NCBI GenBank assembly: GCA_000787465.1
Contig: JSYX01000195.1
Coordinates: 1-56,982 of the forward strand
Origin: Thermomucor indicae-seudaticae
Lineage: Eukaryota; Mucoromycota; Mucoromycetes; Mucorales; Lichtheimiaceae
Direction: 5' to 3'
Length of the DNA stretch: 56,982 nt
Part shown: piece by piece, positions 12,433 through 23,905 of the stretch
Position numbering within the stretch: the first letter of the stretch is position 1
How the letters are laid out: every line of letters begins with the position of its first letter
Translations under genes and position numbers: made by a program
The notes under the pieces: generated by a model
What the model was told of the DNA's origin: nothing
Databases searched by the model: none
Seen by the model: only the letters and a program-made list of their open reading frames with translations

Positions 12433-14414
12433 TTCTCTGATTATTGCGTTTATGCAACAGGAAGACGTCGAGCAAAAAATAGTCGGAGTGTCAAAACCAG
12501 TTTGGCAGTACATTACTGCCTTTTCGGATTAAGCGCTTGCGCTGGCTTGGAAAAAGCTTTTGCGCGTGCCAAAAAGCAGGTTCTCGCCTATAGGCACACA
12601 GTTAGGCTGGTTTATCGTAATAAATTTGCGCAATCCTGTTTGCATACCGGATTTGGTAGCGCAAACTGCCTCTTAGCCGACGCAAAGCAATTCCAAACAG
12701 CGGAAACGTTTACTCTTATCGAGTGACATTCAACGATGAGGAAGTATTACAGCCTTATCGATTTGATTCATTTAGATACAATCGAGATTATATGGTTAAT
12801 AGACTTCCGGCAGTGTATTGCTTACCATAACTATTAAACCGCTTTTACTACGGTGATTAATTGTCAGGACAAACAATTGATGGGCGTTGGACGTCATTGA
12901 TGGCCATAGTTGCGATATAATGGAGATTAAGAGCAGGATTGTGATCACGTTGCCATAATGCATGGCAACTGATAGGGGATGGTCAATAGTTTGCAATTTT
13001 TTGACAGGAAATGTAAGCAATATACAGTATCTCAAAATCTTTAACGTGCTATTTTCTTAATTACTATGTCTTCGCGCTGTTTCGAACGATTTTTGCTTTG
13101 AGTAGATATCCGAATTTGCGCTCTAAATAATGTCAAAATGGAAGAATCAATGTGCAAAATGGGTTTCTTATGCAAATTTGTATTTGTTCTTATTTGACGT
13201 AAAAAATTTACTAGAGACTGTGCGAAGCATGCTTCGAAATCCAGTACTTTATTCCAAAGCGCAAAGAAAATCAATGGAATGTATTCAAGATGTCTTTCTA
13301 AGCACATTGTCAAAGAGTATTGAAGGAATGTGTGAAATGCATCCCTTAGTTTGGTGTAACACCATAGGCGTTACGTGATTGGCTCACGACGGCTATAAAA
13401 GGAGCATATTTTGGCCCCCCTTTTCTGTTTTGCGCTTGCTTTCACTTTTGGAATGCTGCTCATTTCCCTTCAGAGGGTCTGAGCATTTCTGCAAGCGCTA
13501 ATCGTCAACTAGAAGAACCGTTCTTGATGCTGGAACTGAAGTAAGTCCTAGCTGAGGTAAGTCTTGCTCCATACACTGCGATCGCAGAGAAACCAAGGTA
13601 ACAGCTGGTATAATAATAGCTCATGGGTGTGTGCTCTATGTGCATATGTAAGAACCTGGCCGGTTGCCACTGGGTCGGCCATCCAGTATCAGCAAGATCT
13701 GGGATCTGCAACTGAGATTGATATTGCTAGCAAAAGTGTCTTTTTGACACTAGCTGTTGCTTTGATTCTCAACGTTTGCAGCTAGCGTAATTTCAACTGA
13801 CGCAAATGACTGCAGATATTGGGCTACTTGGCACGCCCTAGAACTCCCCTGACAATTGACACGCCATAACTGGGGAAACGGGCTAGGGCTCCATGGCGAC
13901 CCCCGATCTTTGTAGGTTAGATAAATGGGAACACACCCGGTGGCCCGGTGGGACGTATCATAAACGAGGCGGACCGCACAGAATGGGTGTTGAAACGGCC
14001 TGTACCAAGCGACGCCATGGCATTTCCTTACAATGCAGTGCCGGAGACACGTGCAGTTGTTATTAAAGAATAAAAGATCCGCCCGTTCGCTTGGCAGGAC
14101 GCTGTTATACACCTTGTAAAGGCCTTTATCCTTTCTGCACTATTCGATCAGCATAAACGGTGCAACATGGAACTGCTTTAAACCTTCATCTGGATCGGCG
14201 CTTACGATCAGAAGACTTACATTGTCATTAATAACATAAATGGCTCCATTAATCAAGATGCATTTTTAAACGAGAAGGGAGGATATATGTATATGTGGAT
14301 GCTTTTATTGTAATGGCGCTACGTGTATGCCACAATTTCGGTCGTCGTTAATAGCGTGCTTGCAGTGATTGTATCCGTGAAATTTATGAGACCGCTAATT
14401 CTTCACTCCAGAAA
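12433..14414. other. Intergenic region with no gene recognised
   Basis: About 2 kb without a convincing frame. It contains AT-rich DNA around 12720-13300 and a well-formed promoter-like block at 13370-13410, listed separately. Short reading frames here show no family signature and no splice-supported extension. Confidence 0.45.
13368..13402 (+). promoter_or_regulatory. Inverted CCAAT box plus TATA box without an identified gene
   Basis: ATTGG (inverted CCAAT) lies near 13378-13382 and TATAAAAGG at 13394-13402, followed by a pyrimidine-rich tract. This arrangement matches a strong RNA polymerase II core promoter, yet no recognisable protein follows in the next 1 kb. It may drive a non-coding RNA or an unrecognised short or spliced gene. 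Confidence 0.35.
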
Positions 14415-16386
14415 ATGTCGGTACCTTTCTGTGTGTATTTGCATTCAGTAATGAGTAGTTTTTGTATAAGCTGTTTAGCGCGGCAAGGTATAAGAATGCG
14501 TAGAACATTAGCTTTTCTGTGCTTGCGAAATGAGAGGCTAATGAGCAGTAATGAAGCTGAACATGTTCGAACGTACTCTATAATGTCTCGAGCCAGGGCT
14601 CGAGCTGGCGTCCCACTCGATCTCATTAAACCCAAGGGACCCTTGAAAACACCACCACGACCCGTAAAGAAAGACATTCCTAAAAAACAACAGCAAAACA
14701 ACAACAACAGCGGGTGGCATACGGCTGGTTTGGCACGCACCGTAGCCATTGACACCGTTTCTTCTTCGACAACAACGGAAACAAAAGATCCAATGCCCAT
14801 TTTGACGGCTCGTCAAGAACTACGCCAGTTGGATCGACAAGAAAACGAACTTATTGAAAACAGCAAGATCTTTTTTCGACGAACACGACCGTTGGATCTA
14901 GCGGAACCACCACCGGATCTGGATTTTGCGCTTCAGGATCGTGATGCCGTGAAAAAGTCTTCGGAGGAGGAACTGTTCCGGCAAAAAATTCGTGAAATGC
15001 AGTTACGAAAGCCGGCAGGTAATAAAAACCCAAATAGGGAGCGCGAGTGTATTGAGAAACTGAGTATATCGTTATTGTCTGCCAGGTCTGGCTGAGCGCC
15101 TGGTCAAAGTTCCTACACAAGTTGAACAACCAGAGAATCCACACCTGATAAAAGTAGCATTGCTGGGTGCTGCCAATGCTGGAAAGTCAACTTTGGTGAA
15201 TGCTCTGGTTGGTGAAGAGGTAGGTAGAAAGCCTCAGAAAACCGTCGGGTGGAGTGTTAAAGCCAATATGGTGATAGATTTCTGTCGTCTCTCCGAAAGC
15301 ACACACGACACGCGAAAGAATGATGAGTATATTAACGGAAAACAATCACCAAGTGGCAAGTGCTCAAACTCGATTTGGGTGATTGGTCTATGTGTATACG
15401 GTGGAATTAATAGAGACAGTGCAGATATTTCTGGATACACCAGGTGTGGTCCCTAATAACCATCACGCCAGACAAAACCGGACGCTGGTCTCCTCGTCAT
15501 GGCGCTCTCTGGATGAAGCTGAATATGGTAAGAGACAGGTTATCCTCCGTAATAGATAGGCGCGTTCCCTATTAACCTGGGTATATAGTGATATTTTTGG
15601 TGGATGCAGAGTGGGTTGCCCGTTCGGGCATCCAGAAGGCGGATCGGCTGATCCTGGATCGTTTGCAGCTACTCAACATACCCACAATGCTTGTCTTTAA
15701 CAAGGTAAATCCCTCACGCATCCTATCGTGTCATTTTTGTTCACGAATTTGCTTAAAACAATGTTCCCTTGAAGATGGATAAACTTGGATATGATCCATC
15801 CCAACTGCAAGAAATAGCAAAAACATACCGAGAAGAATGCCCTTCCATTAAGAATATCCTCTATGTATCCGCGGCTGAAAAGTCGGGACTCGATCTTGTA
15901 AAGGTTAGTTATCAAGTCAGTTAGACCTAATATTTTCCATGCTCACAAGCAATTTGTTGGCAGGACGACTTGTTTGCACATTCGAAACTTCGGCCATGGC
16001 TTTATCCTGCTGGCCAAAAGAGTGATATGCCTGACTTGAAAAGAGTTGAGGAGCTTATTCGAGTCGAGTTTTACAAGCGGTTGCACCAGTATCTTCCCTA
16101 CATGTTGAGACAGGTATGCTAAATGCATCATCCTATCTCGAAAAAGAAAAAGTTTTCATTGATCGTGTACACTTTCTAGGAAAACGTTGGGTGGACTGAG
16201 CTTGAGAACGGCGTGCTGCGGATTGATCAAAATGTCTATGTGGAACGGGACAGCCAGCAAAAGATCGTCAAAGGCGCCAACGGCATGATTATTAATCGCG
16301 TCGTGGAGGACGCGCAGAAATCCATTTCCAAAGCTTTAATGCGGCCTGTCAAGCTGTTTATTCAGGTCAAGACTAAAAAACGATAG
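14415..16386 (+). CDS. ERAL1: Era-type GTPase, probably mitochondrial (ERAL1-like)
   Basis: Era GTPases bind the 3' end of small-subunit rRNA and assist its assembly; eukaryotic forms act in mitochondria. Eight exons, 14415-15018, 15086-15219, 15278-15355, 15425-15527, 15589-15704, 15775-15903, 15964-16113 and 16180-16386, sum to 506 aa. The P-loop reads GAANAGKST (Ala where GAPNAGKST is common), switch I region SPKAHTTRE, then FLDTPGVVP (G3) and NKMD (G4, across an exon junction). A C-terminal KH domain includes GANGMIINRVVEDAQ. About 220 residues precede the G domain, starting with a basic, low-acidic stretch compatible with a mitochondrial presequence. Intron 3 appears to use a GC donor. 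The exact start among several N-terminal Met codons is uncertain. Confidence 0.92.
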
Positions 16387-16415
16387 ATTCATCCTGTACA
16401 TAGTAAACATATACA

Positions 16416-18062
16416 TCACTTTGTAAGTTTTTGCTCTAATAGAGAGTCGATGGCGCGCAACCCCTTGATAAACCTGTCCTTGTCTAGAAGACCTGTTGCC
16501 TTTGGATCGCATTGTTCCCATATTTGTGCCAATACATCATCCGGAAGCCTGCTTCGCTTCCACAGTACTCGGACTGTCTCCCCATCAACGAACCCGTCGT
16601 CGTTTATACTGTTGAATAAGGCTTCGTACCGATTAGGAGAAAGCTGCTTAGACCGCGAAGGTGGTGGAGGAGGAGGCGTTTTCTTTGCAACAGCGTCTTG
16701 TGATACGGGTATTGACGGCACTGGTCTTGACTGCTTCTGCTGCTGGTAATGCGGTAAAGCCTGCCATCCTTGAGACTTCGATCGCCCGCGATTCAAAAGC
16801 TCGGATGGTTTGATATTGCTATCGTCATTATTGCCGGTAGTAGGACGTGGTGGTAAAACCGGTGTGATGGGCTTGTTACTGGTCGACAGCGGCGGTGGTG
16901 GTGAAGGTCGGGCAGGTAACATTGGTTTGGGAGCGAGTACAGGTGGCGGTCCGCTGGATTTGCTCCGGGCTCTCGATGGTGTAGAAGGCGGCGAAGGAGC
17001 GTTTACTGGTGCTACTGTTGTTTGGTTTACTACCGGCTTCGGTTGGATCTCGGTCTTTTTGGTGTTATTATTGCTTGATCTGGGTCGTGACGGCCTCGAG
17101 GGCAATCGTGGAGCAGGATTGTTGGCTGCGGGTATATCTGCCAACTTGGAAGGCAGTTTTTCATGCGTTGACGGCGGTGTAGCCGGTTTTTGCTGTCGTT
17201 GTCGTAGCAAAGAGGGCTTGACGAGTTGAAATCCATCTGCATCTTCAGTCTCTTCGTCAATCAAATCAAAAAGAGCTCGCTCTGGCTCTCTCTTTCTAGG
17301 TTGTAAAGGTGTAGATATTGTTGCTTGATTTAAAGTAGGTTTAGGTCGAATAATTGGCAAATCTTTGGCTGCAAGGCCATTGCTCGCCCCTACTGGGTGT
17401 TTGAAATCCAATGGACGAGGCGTGCCGTTGTGAGTAGCTGCAGCGGACGCAGACAACGAGCGAACTCGAGACGCAACGATCGATCCTTGCTTGTGTATCG
17501 GCAGCGGCGCTACTACTACCGGTTTGTCTGTCAGGGGCTGCTTAATGGCGTCTTTACTTAACTGGGCTGGTTTTGGCGCCACCGACGGCTTGACTTTTTG
17601 ACTGTTGGAATTTGATTTGTGCGAAAATGGCGAGTGCATCATTGCAATTTCAAAAGCGTCCTTGCTCTTGGGCGGTTTTTCCGCAGAAGACGAGGAGCGC
17701 ATCTTGACAGGAGGACTACTAGCATTATCGTCATGGGATTCTTTGGTGGAAATTACAGACCAAGTAGGAGACAGCGACAAGTTAGGCGGTGTCACACTCA
17801 TGCTATTGTGAGTCTTCTGTTGTGACAAGTCTGGCGTAATAGTAGTCCTGCGTGGAATGGGTTTGGACTTTGGCGGTGGATCTTTGACAAACTCGACGTA
17901 ATTATACGGAAACAATCCGCGAATGGAGGTCCCTTCTATCCTCCCTTCGTACCAGCCGTCCTCTGCAGATTTTGTTACATCAACTAGGACGTCGCCTTCC
18001 TTGAATGACAATTCCTCAACATGATCAGCTGTACAGTCGTATAAGGCGATTGCCCTCATCAT
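16416..18062 (-). CDS. SH3 / proline-rich / EH-domain adaptor protein
   Basis: A single exon of 548 aa. The N-terminus is an SH3 domain (about residues 1-60): ALYDC, the acidic EELSFKEGD loop, DGWYEG and GLFPYNYVEF. The middle, about 65-465, is disordered, with many Pro/Ser/Lys motifs including PPPPPPSRSK and VLPPRP, themselves possible SH3 ligands. The C-terminus, about 470-545, is an EH domain (RYEALFNSINDDGFVDGET, then LPDDVLAQIWEQCDP), the NPF-binding module of endocytic proteins. By these domains it is probably an endocytic or actin-patch scaffold. The order is the reverse of intersectin, which has EH first and SH3 last. It lies 29 bp from the end of the Era gene, in convergent orientation. 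Confidence 0.85.
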   Translation of the reverse strand: MMRAIALYDCTADHVEELSFKEGDVLVDVTKSAEDGWYEGRIEGTSIRGLFPYNYVEFVKDPPPKSKPIPRRTTITPDLSQQKTHNSMSVTPPNLSLSPTWSVISTKESHDDNASSPPVKMRSSSSAEKPPKSKDAFEIAMMHSPFSHKSNSNSQKVKPSVAPKPAQLSKDAIKQPLTDKPVVVAPLPIHKQGSIVASRVRSLSASAAATHNGTPRPLDFKHPVGASNGLAAKDLPIIRPKPTLNQATISTPLQPRKREPERALFDLIDEETEDADGFQLVKPSLLRQRQQKPATPPSTHEKLPSKLADIPAANNPAPRLPSRPSRPRSSNNNTKKTEIQPKPVVNQTTVAPVNAPSPPSTPSRARSKSSGPPPVLAPKPMLPARPSPPPPLSTSNKPITPVLPPRPTTGNNDDSNIKPSELLNRGRSKSQGWQALPHYQQQKQSRPVPSIPVSQDAVAKKTPPPPPPSRSKQLSPNRYEALFNSINDDGFVDGETVRVLWKRSRLPDDVLAQIWEQCDPKATGLLDKDRFIKGLRAIDSLLEQKLTK

Positions 18063-19410
18063 GAGGTTCTGTAGACGCTATGGCCGGACGGACGAGGTTG
18101 CGTTTTTGACGAGCACTTGTTTCAACAGCCGACCCTCGCCTGGTCCTTTTTTGGGTCATTGGAATGGAAGGCTCAGCTTTCTCTTCCAAACTATTATCCA
18201 CGCCTTATAGCTTTATACTTCAGTCTGCGACAACAGTAGCTGAAATGGTCACAGTACTTTGGGTTGACGAACAAACACGAAGTCTCGGTCATACAGTTTT
18301 CTCAAACAATTTTCAGAGAATTCAGAATATCTCAGTGAGCTGTCTAAAACAGCTTCAAAACAGGCGTTGCATATTACGTTCATCATTGCACAAGCTGCAT
18401 GCTTTCTCTCTCATTTTATATTGTGTTCAATGCATGTAGACAACAAATAGTAACCGTAGAAGCCATGAAAACGAGGCCTCTCAGAGGACGAGTTGTCTAG
18501 CTCTCCCTCTTTCTGTCTTGTTTCCGAATAACTAGACTCGCCGTATCATTGACTGATACTCAGTCTTGCGAAAACAGATAAAAGTAAGTGTTTGAAGAAA
18601 ATGAACTTCTCGAAAATCTGTGCCATTTATATTACACTGACAATGTGGCTTGGTAATTTGAATGGCCGCCAGAAAAACCGTCCCGCAATCAAAGGATCAA
18701 AGGGTTCCTTCGACGACATGAGCTCCCGGATACAACTTCTGGAACTGAGTTCCACGCTGTTGTACACTATCCCTTACGATGATCCCTGAAGAGCGCGGGT
18801 TTTATATATTTCTACAACAGCTTTACCATACTATTGAGCGATTTTTGCTGTCAGAGAGCTGAAGCCAGCACTGATTTGACTGGATCAAAACGTACATACA
18901 GCATGTCTCAAGTAAATCATTTCGGAGGCGGTTTATTGCCTTGCATATCAATGCTTCGTTCGGCATGTAACATTGCTGTGCTGCTTTTTTAGCTTCGTGC
19001 GCCATTTCATTATCCGCTTGTAAACTAGCTAACAGATAGTTTATTTTTTCGTTGACAGAAATCTGCAGCCATTGAAATGGAGGCTGTCTCTTTGTATTAA
19101 CCTCCACAAGATCATACTTCAAGGAAATTTCCTGTTACAAATGCTCCAGTTCTTACAAGTCAAAGTGTAGCGTTACGATCTGTGATGATAGCAACGGTGG
19201 CAAGGTCCCACATTAAAGGTTACACAGACGCCCCTAATACGGTTACCATGGCTACACAGTCAAGAAAGCGGGGCAGATCAGACTCAGCTTCTGATACTTA
19301 TAAGAACTATGAACTTCGCGGATCCTTCTCTTTTCACCTTTATCTTTTCTCTTATATCCCATACCCTTTTACCGTATTATCTCTTCCTCATAATTTTGCT
19401 TGTTTCCGTC
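18063..19410. other. Intergenic region with weak coding hints
   Basis: No gene can be supported firmly. A minus-strand frame at about 18823-19122 has plausible amphipathic composition (for example INYLLASLQADNEMAHEAKK) but lacks a clear start, splice context or family. A small plus-strand frame at 18592-18789 is likewise unsupported. The part nearest 19410 probably holds the promoter of the SUR7-like gene. Confidence 0.35.
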
Positions 19411-20162
19411 ATGAGCTCTAACGGAGAATATTTTGCGACTTTCATGACATTTGCCGCCCTTGTGCTCGAAATCTTTGTTCTCCTGAGCGGTACTGCCAAT
19501 CAGCCAGTTTTACGTGACCTTTATTTTGCACGAGTCGCGTATCAAGGTCGATTTACGACAATGGGATTATGGTATGCGTTTCTTAACGTGGGCAGGAATC
19601 TGACGGACATTGACAAGACTTCTCTTGAAATAAAGGGGAAGTTGTTACGGTAGCAATGGTGTATACTCTGAATGCAGTGTCCCATCTGTGTACAACTGGC
19701 GTAAGTTGTGTGTTGTTGTCCGTCAAAGCGTTCGATAAAAACTCAAGATCTTTCCTTCGCTCTATAGCTGAAGCTGAGGGCCTCAACTTTCAACTGAGCC
19801 CAGACTTGCCTAGCTCCATTTACATTGCAATCTTTGCGCTTTACTGGGTGTCCTTTGCTGCTTCCGCCTTTGCGATGCAGGTCACAACGTTTACTTACTT
19901 TCGCAAATTTCCTGACCTGTTCCTGGCTTTCGTCTCTTGGATGGCTACCGGTGCCTTGTTTATCATTTTCATCATTGTTGTCGTGGCTGCGGCAAAGTTC
20001 AAAGAAGCTGCTGAAGCCGTCTCAGGTGCATCTGGTGAGATCGGTAACAGTACCTGGATGGTTCTCGGTGCCATGATTGCGTCCTTTATTGCTTCCGTGT
20101 GGTACAGCTGGAACTATTTGAACAGACGCGGCAAGAGCGCACTGGACACCTTCAAGTATTAA
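19411..20162 (+). CDS. SUR7/PalI-like four-transmembrane protein
   Basis: A fungal cortical tetraspan of the SUR7/PalI type; family members sit in eisosome-like plasma-membrane domains or act in pH sensing. Exons 19411-19571, 19654-19700 and 19768-20162 give 200 aa. TM1 is YFATFMTFAALVLEIFVLLS. It is followed by an extracellular loop with GLCNGVYSECS, similar in place to the GLW-x-C cysteine motif of the family. Three further membrane spans follow (YIAIFALYWVSFAASAF, LAFVSWMATGALFIIFIIVV and WMVLGAMIASFIASVW). A short cytosolic tail ends in LDTFKY. The start at 19411 puts TM1 at the N-terminus; an in-frame ATG at 19309 would add 34 hydrophobic residues. Confidence 0.75.
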
Positions 20163-20786
20163 TCAATTAACCGATACCCCCTCCCTTGCTTTTATTGTTA
20201 GTTGATACTCTGTATTTTACGCACTTAATTCTTGTTCTCTGTCAGTCTCTCTTTCTCTGTCGTTCTAGACCGTTTGTGTCTATGTATCACTGTTCCTCGC
20301 CCGTTCAATTTGTCTCTTTCTGCTAAATGGAGATAAAAGTCATTGACAGAATTCACTTGTCACATAATCGGCACTTGACCATATGAAAGGTTTCCTCCCT
20401 TTACTCTCTTCGGGTCACACAAGGGTTTCTCAGACACGCGCTTCTCCCAGGACACTTGTTGCTTCATACAAACATCATCCAGGGTAATGGTAGTTGGTTC
20501 CCTTGAATAACGTGGTTTTAAATCGAAGATCTTCCGTGTGTATGTGGGTTCCCTGTCATATTGAATGCATTGACTGGTGGAATAAGCAAGAAAGACGTAC
20601 TATAACTCCAACATGCTGCTGAAAAACTAATACGATGTAAACCTAACTGACCTAGGAGCTGTTTTTTTCTTCATGGGGAACGCTTTTTGTCAGAAAGGCA
20701 AAGACTTCTTGGAAACAAAAGCAAGAGGGTGATAATATACAAATCTTTCACTTCTTCCTGTTTTCGCTTCCCGCGTAACCAACAAT
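20163..20786. other. Intergenic gap
   Basis: This holds presumed 3' sequence of the SUR7-like gene, with a pyrimidine-rich stretch at 20215-20310, and the promoter of the ZGPAT-like gene. No open frame of note. Confidence 0.4.
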
Positions 20787-22199
20787 ATGCAGAACGACGA
20801 GATAGAGAAAACTAAAGAGCTGATCACAGAGCTAGAAGAACTGGTTGCTCTTGCACCGGAAGATGAAAGTCTGGCAGCAATGCTTGCAGAACTATACGGC
20901 CGCTTGGAGGAGCAAACAAGTTCTGCAGCCACTGACAATGACTACCCGATGGGCACCCAATGTGCCATTGCATTTCCGCTGAATCAGCACTATTATTTAC
21001 TTTCTGCCATGGTCATCGAGCGACGTGCCAAAGAAACAATGGTGCTGATCTTAACACCTGTGACAAGTGAGACGGTACCGTGTACAGCTTTTTTGTCCAA
21101 ACCACCGGGTTGTACATCACCTTGTCAAAATGGACGATCGCACGGTTATACAGTGTCAAACGATATGATACTGCCTTTGGAAGCCATGGATATGGACAAT
21201 GCGGATAGCTACGTTGTGAATAAACGAGTTTGGTGTGACGGTGGTGTGAAAGGTGCCGTCTGGAGGATGGCGCGTATCATGGACGTATTGGACAATGGGC
21301 AGCAGTGGCGTCTGAGCTGGATCATGCCATCATCAGGTCAAAAGCAGTTTACTGCTGGCATCGATAGCATAGTGCCCGTGAAATGCTTGGACGACGATAC
21401 CGAAGAGAACGAACAAGATAATAGAGAAGAAGAAGAAGAAGAAGAACAGGAGGAAGAAGAGGACGATATACCTGTGGTTATTCCCAAAGGTTGGCGTGGA
21501 TGGCAACAATATACGACTGGCTTTGGCGCCAAAATGATGGCCAAGATGGGCTATATTGAGGTATTCACCATTTTTCGTGTGGAGAGGGCATGTGGCGTAT
21601 AAAACGAAGAAAGGGAAAAAGGAACTGGGAATTGTTCATCTTGATTCTATCAGGGACAAGGCCTTGGCCGGCATGGACAAGGAAGGGTGGAACCGGTAGA
21701 AGCTCGGCCGTACCAAAGAAAAGGAGCCGTCCGCGACTCTGCGTCAGATCAACGGCCTGGGCTAGGCAGTTTACATACAGCGAAACGGAAAAAAGTGAAA
21801 CAAGAACCTCCTGAAGAGCGACAGACCATTTTTGACTTTATGGACAGCTTAATCAATACCAAAGTGGAGGAGCGAACAATACCATCGTCATCATCATCGT
21901 TGTCAAAGAAGATAAAGCCTAGCCAAAAGACGTCGTCTACTATGTTTGCTGGTCAAATGGACGTAAAGGCAGCAAACCGTACATTAGCTAAACTGCAAAC
22001 AGAGATCGCGTCTGTCAGTAACCAGTTAGCAAAGGCGATTGAGGCAATACAACGCAACAGAGGGACTGCGACAGAGAACCAGTTTCGATCTAAAGCGAAA
22101 GCGGTCGCTAAAAAGTTGGAGGATCTGAAACTAGAAGCATCGACTCTGCAGAATAGTATAAAGCAGGCCAAAGATCGTGAAAAAATGATTTCTTTTTGA
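20787..22199 (+). CDS. ZGPAT: ZGPAT-like CCCH zinc-finger / G-patch protein
   Basis: Animal ZGPAT is a nuclear G-patch protein linked to transcriptional repression and to DHX15 helicase in splicing. Two exons, 20787-21560 and 21654-22199, give 439 aa. Domain order matches: an N-terminal coiled coil (ELITELEELVALAPEDESL), a Cys/His cluster (C-x9-C-x3-C-x5-H in the segment ending GRSHGY), and a Tudor-like region with VNKRVWCDGGVKGAVW. An acidic Glu-rich run follows, then a G-patch (QYTTGFGAKMMAKMGYIEGQ then GLGRHGQGRVEPVE, across the intron) and a C-terminal coiled coil. The zinc-finger spacing differs somewhat from the usual C-x7/8-C-x5-C-x3-H, so metal binding is not certain. Confidence 0.87.
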
Positions 22200-22311
22200 G
22201 AGATATTGATGCTAGCTTACATACAAATACAGATAACGAAACAGGGGGAATAGAGTAACGAAATGGATGGAGATGCGAGACCGAAATTTGATGTATCATG
22301 TAAAGAAATAT

Positions 22312-23905
22312 CTAATCAAATTGAACTTCTTCTCCAGCAACAAATACTCGCTTCACTTGAATCTCTCCCGAAGAATCATCAAGGAAAACTAAGTCTGCAT
22401 CAGCACCTACGTTAAGCGTTCCTTTCCTGTCTTCGATACCAAGCAATTGTGCTGGATGCAATGTGGCAGCTTCAATGGCTTCCACAAGTGTGCAGTTGGT
22501 GAACCGCTGGAAATTCCGGATGCATTCATCAATAGTAATAGTACTGAGAAGAAAAGGTCATTGTAAGACTTTGAACGCGGATATACGTTTGCTATTGCCC
22601 TTCCCATTACCTTCCAGCGAGTGTTGAGGTTCCTTTGACGTAGGCAGCACCAGTGTCATCTACAGAAACATCACGACCACCAAGTCTGTATGTGCCAGCA
22701 GGCAAACCCATGGCCGAAAGAGCATCCTAGAAAGACACATTTTATGAGTTGCACAGGTCCTTTTTTGTGCATCCCCGTTGCTTCCATGGACACTTACTGT
22801 AACAAGGACAGCGCCACTTGGATGAGAGTAGTAAGCAATTCTTACGGAATTCGGGTGGACATGAACACCATCACAAATGATACCATAGAAAGGACGTGGG
22901 TCAGGTTTGGTGCGGCAGGGCGAAGTGGAAGACGGCTCAGGATGACCGCGGTGTGATTTAGGAATGGGCAAGTCAGCTGCACCAAGAACTCCAATCAAAC
23001 CAGGGTCACGATGGTGGAACTTTCGAAAACGTAAGAACTACTGTATACCCCGTCTACTGGTACTACAGCTACGACTTTGAAATTACTTACTGCTTGCATG
23101 GCATTGAAAAGATGTGTGATACTCGTTGCACCCTTCAGAACTGCCTTTTCAGCTTCGGCAATCCGGCAGGCCGAGTGACCAAGAGCCACGGTAATACCAC
23201 GCGCAACAAGATCAGGGATAGCATCCGTAACACCTTCGATTTCCGGAGCGACGGTCATGATGCTTACTGCCTTGTTGCCCTGGAGTAGCTCAGAACCATA
23301 AGCCTTATCGAAATCTTGAATTCCGTTTTTGGCTGTTTGAAACACGGCTTGCTTGTGGGCGCCTTTCTTTTCCACTGATATAAACGGCCCTTCTACATGA
23401 GCTCCGAGGATTTCGGCACCACCTTTGGCCGAGCCTTTGCGAGCGTTTAGGAGAGGAAGGACCTTTTTCCGTATCCCATCTTCTTAGCATCTTTTGCCGA
23501 GTATAGCTGTCGGCACTACCAGAGTTTCTTTACCTTTTCGTAAACAGCTGGTTCGGAGCTCACAACAGTAGGACAAAACGAAGTGCAACCATATCGCAAC
23601 AGACCCTTGGCAACCTTTTCGATATCCTTTTGTATTTTTTCCACAGTTCCTTCGTGGTCAGCAAAATCGATGCCATAAGCACCATTAATCTGGGTATCAA
23701 TGAATCCAGGCACAACCAAGAGTCCCTTGGCATCAATGATTTCATCAGCGTCTCGGTGGTGGTCGAAAAAGAGGTTCTGTGGGTGAATAATTTTGCCGTT
23801 CTGGAACCATAAATAATACCCCTCGACGATTTCATGGTCAATCAGGAGACGCGCATTAACAATCTTGTATATCTTGCCGCCGCAAAATTCCTTCGATGGA
23901 CACAT
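22312..23905 (-). CDS. DAC1: N-acetylglucosamine-6-phosphate deacetylase
   Basis: Removes acetate from GlcNAc-6-phosphate in the catabolism of chitin-derived GlcNAc. It is an amidohydrolase-superfamily enzyme in the cytosol. Exons on the minus strand are 23905-23534, 23462-23091, 23019-22798, 22726-22611 and 22543-22312, summing to 437 aa. Motifs in order are VVPGFIDTQINGAYGIDF, GGAEILGAHVEGPFIS (catalytic-site Glu), ALGHSACRI (metal His), THLFNAMQ, HHRDPGLIG, the DGVHVHP loop, DALSAMGLPAGTY with the catalytic Asp, and TLHPAQLLGIEDRKG. All key motifs are present, so it should be active. The first intron ends in an AAG acceptor, the only one that keeps the frame. No other GlcNAc genes lie nearby. 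Confidence 0.95.

Noticed and set aside
18823..19122. Minus-strand 99-codon frame as a gene
   Set aside because: Composition is plausible but it begins with TTG and has no family signature or splice-supported context.
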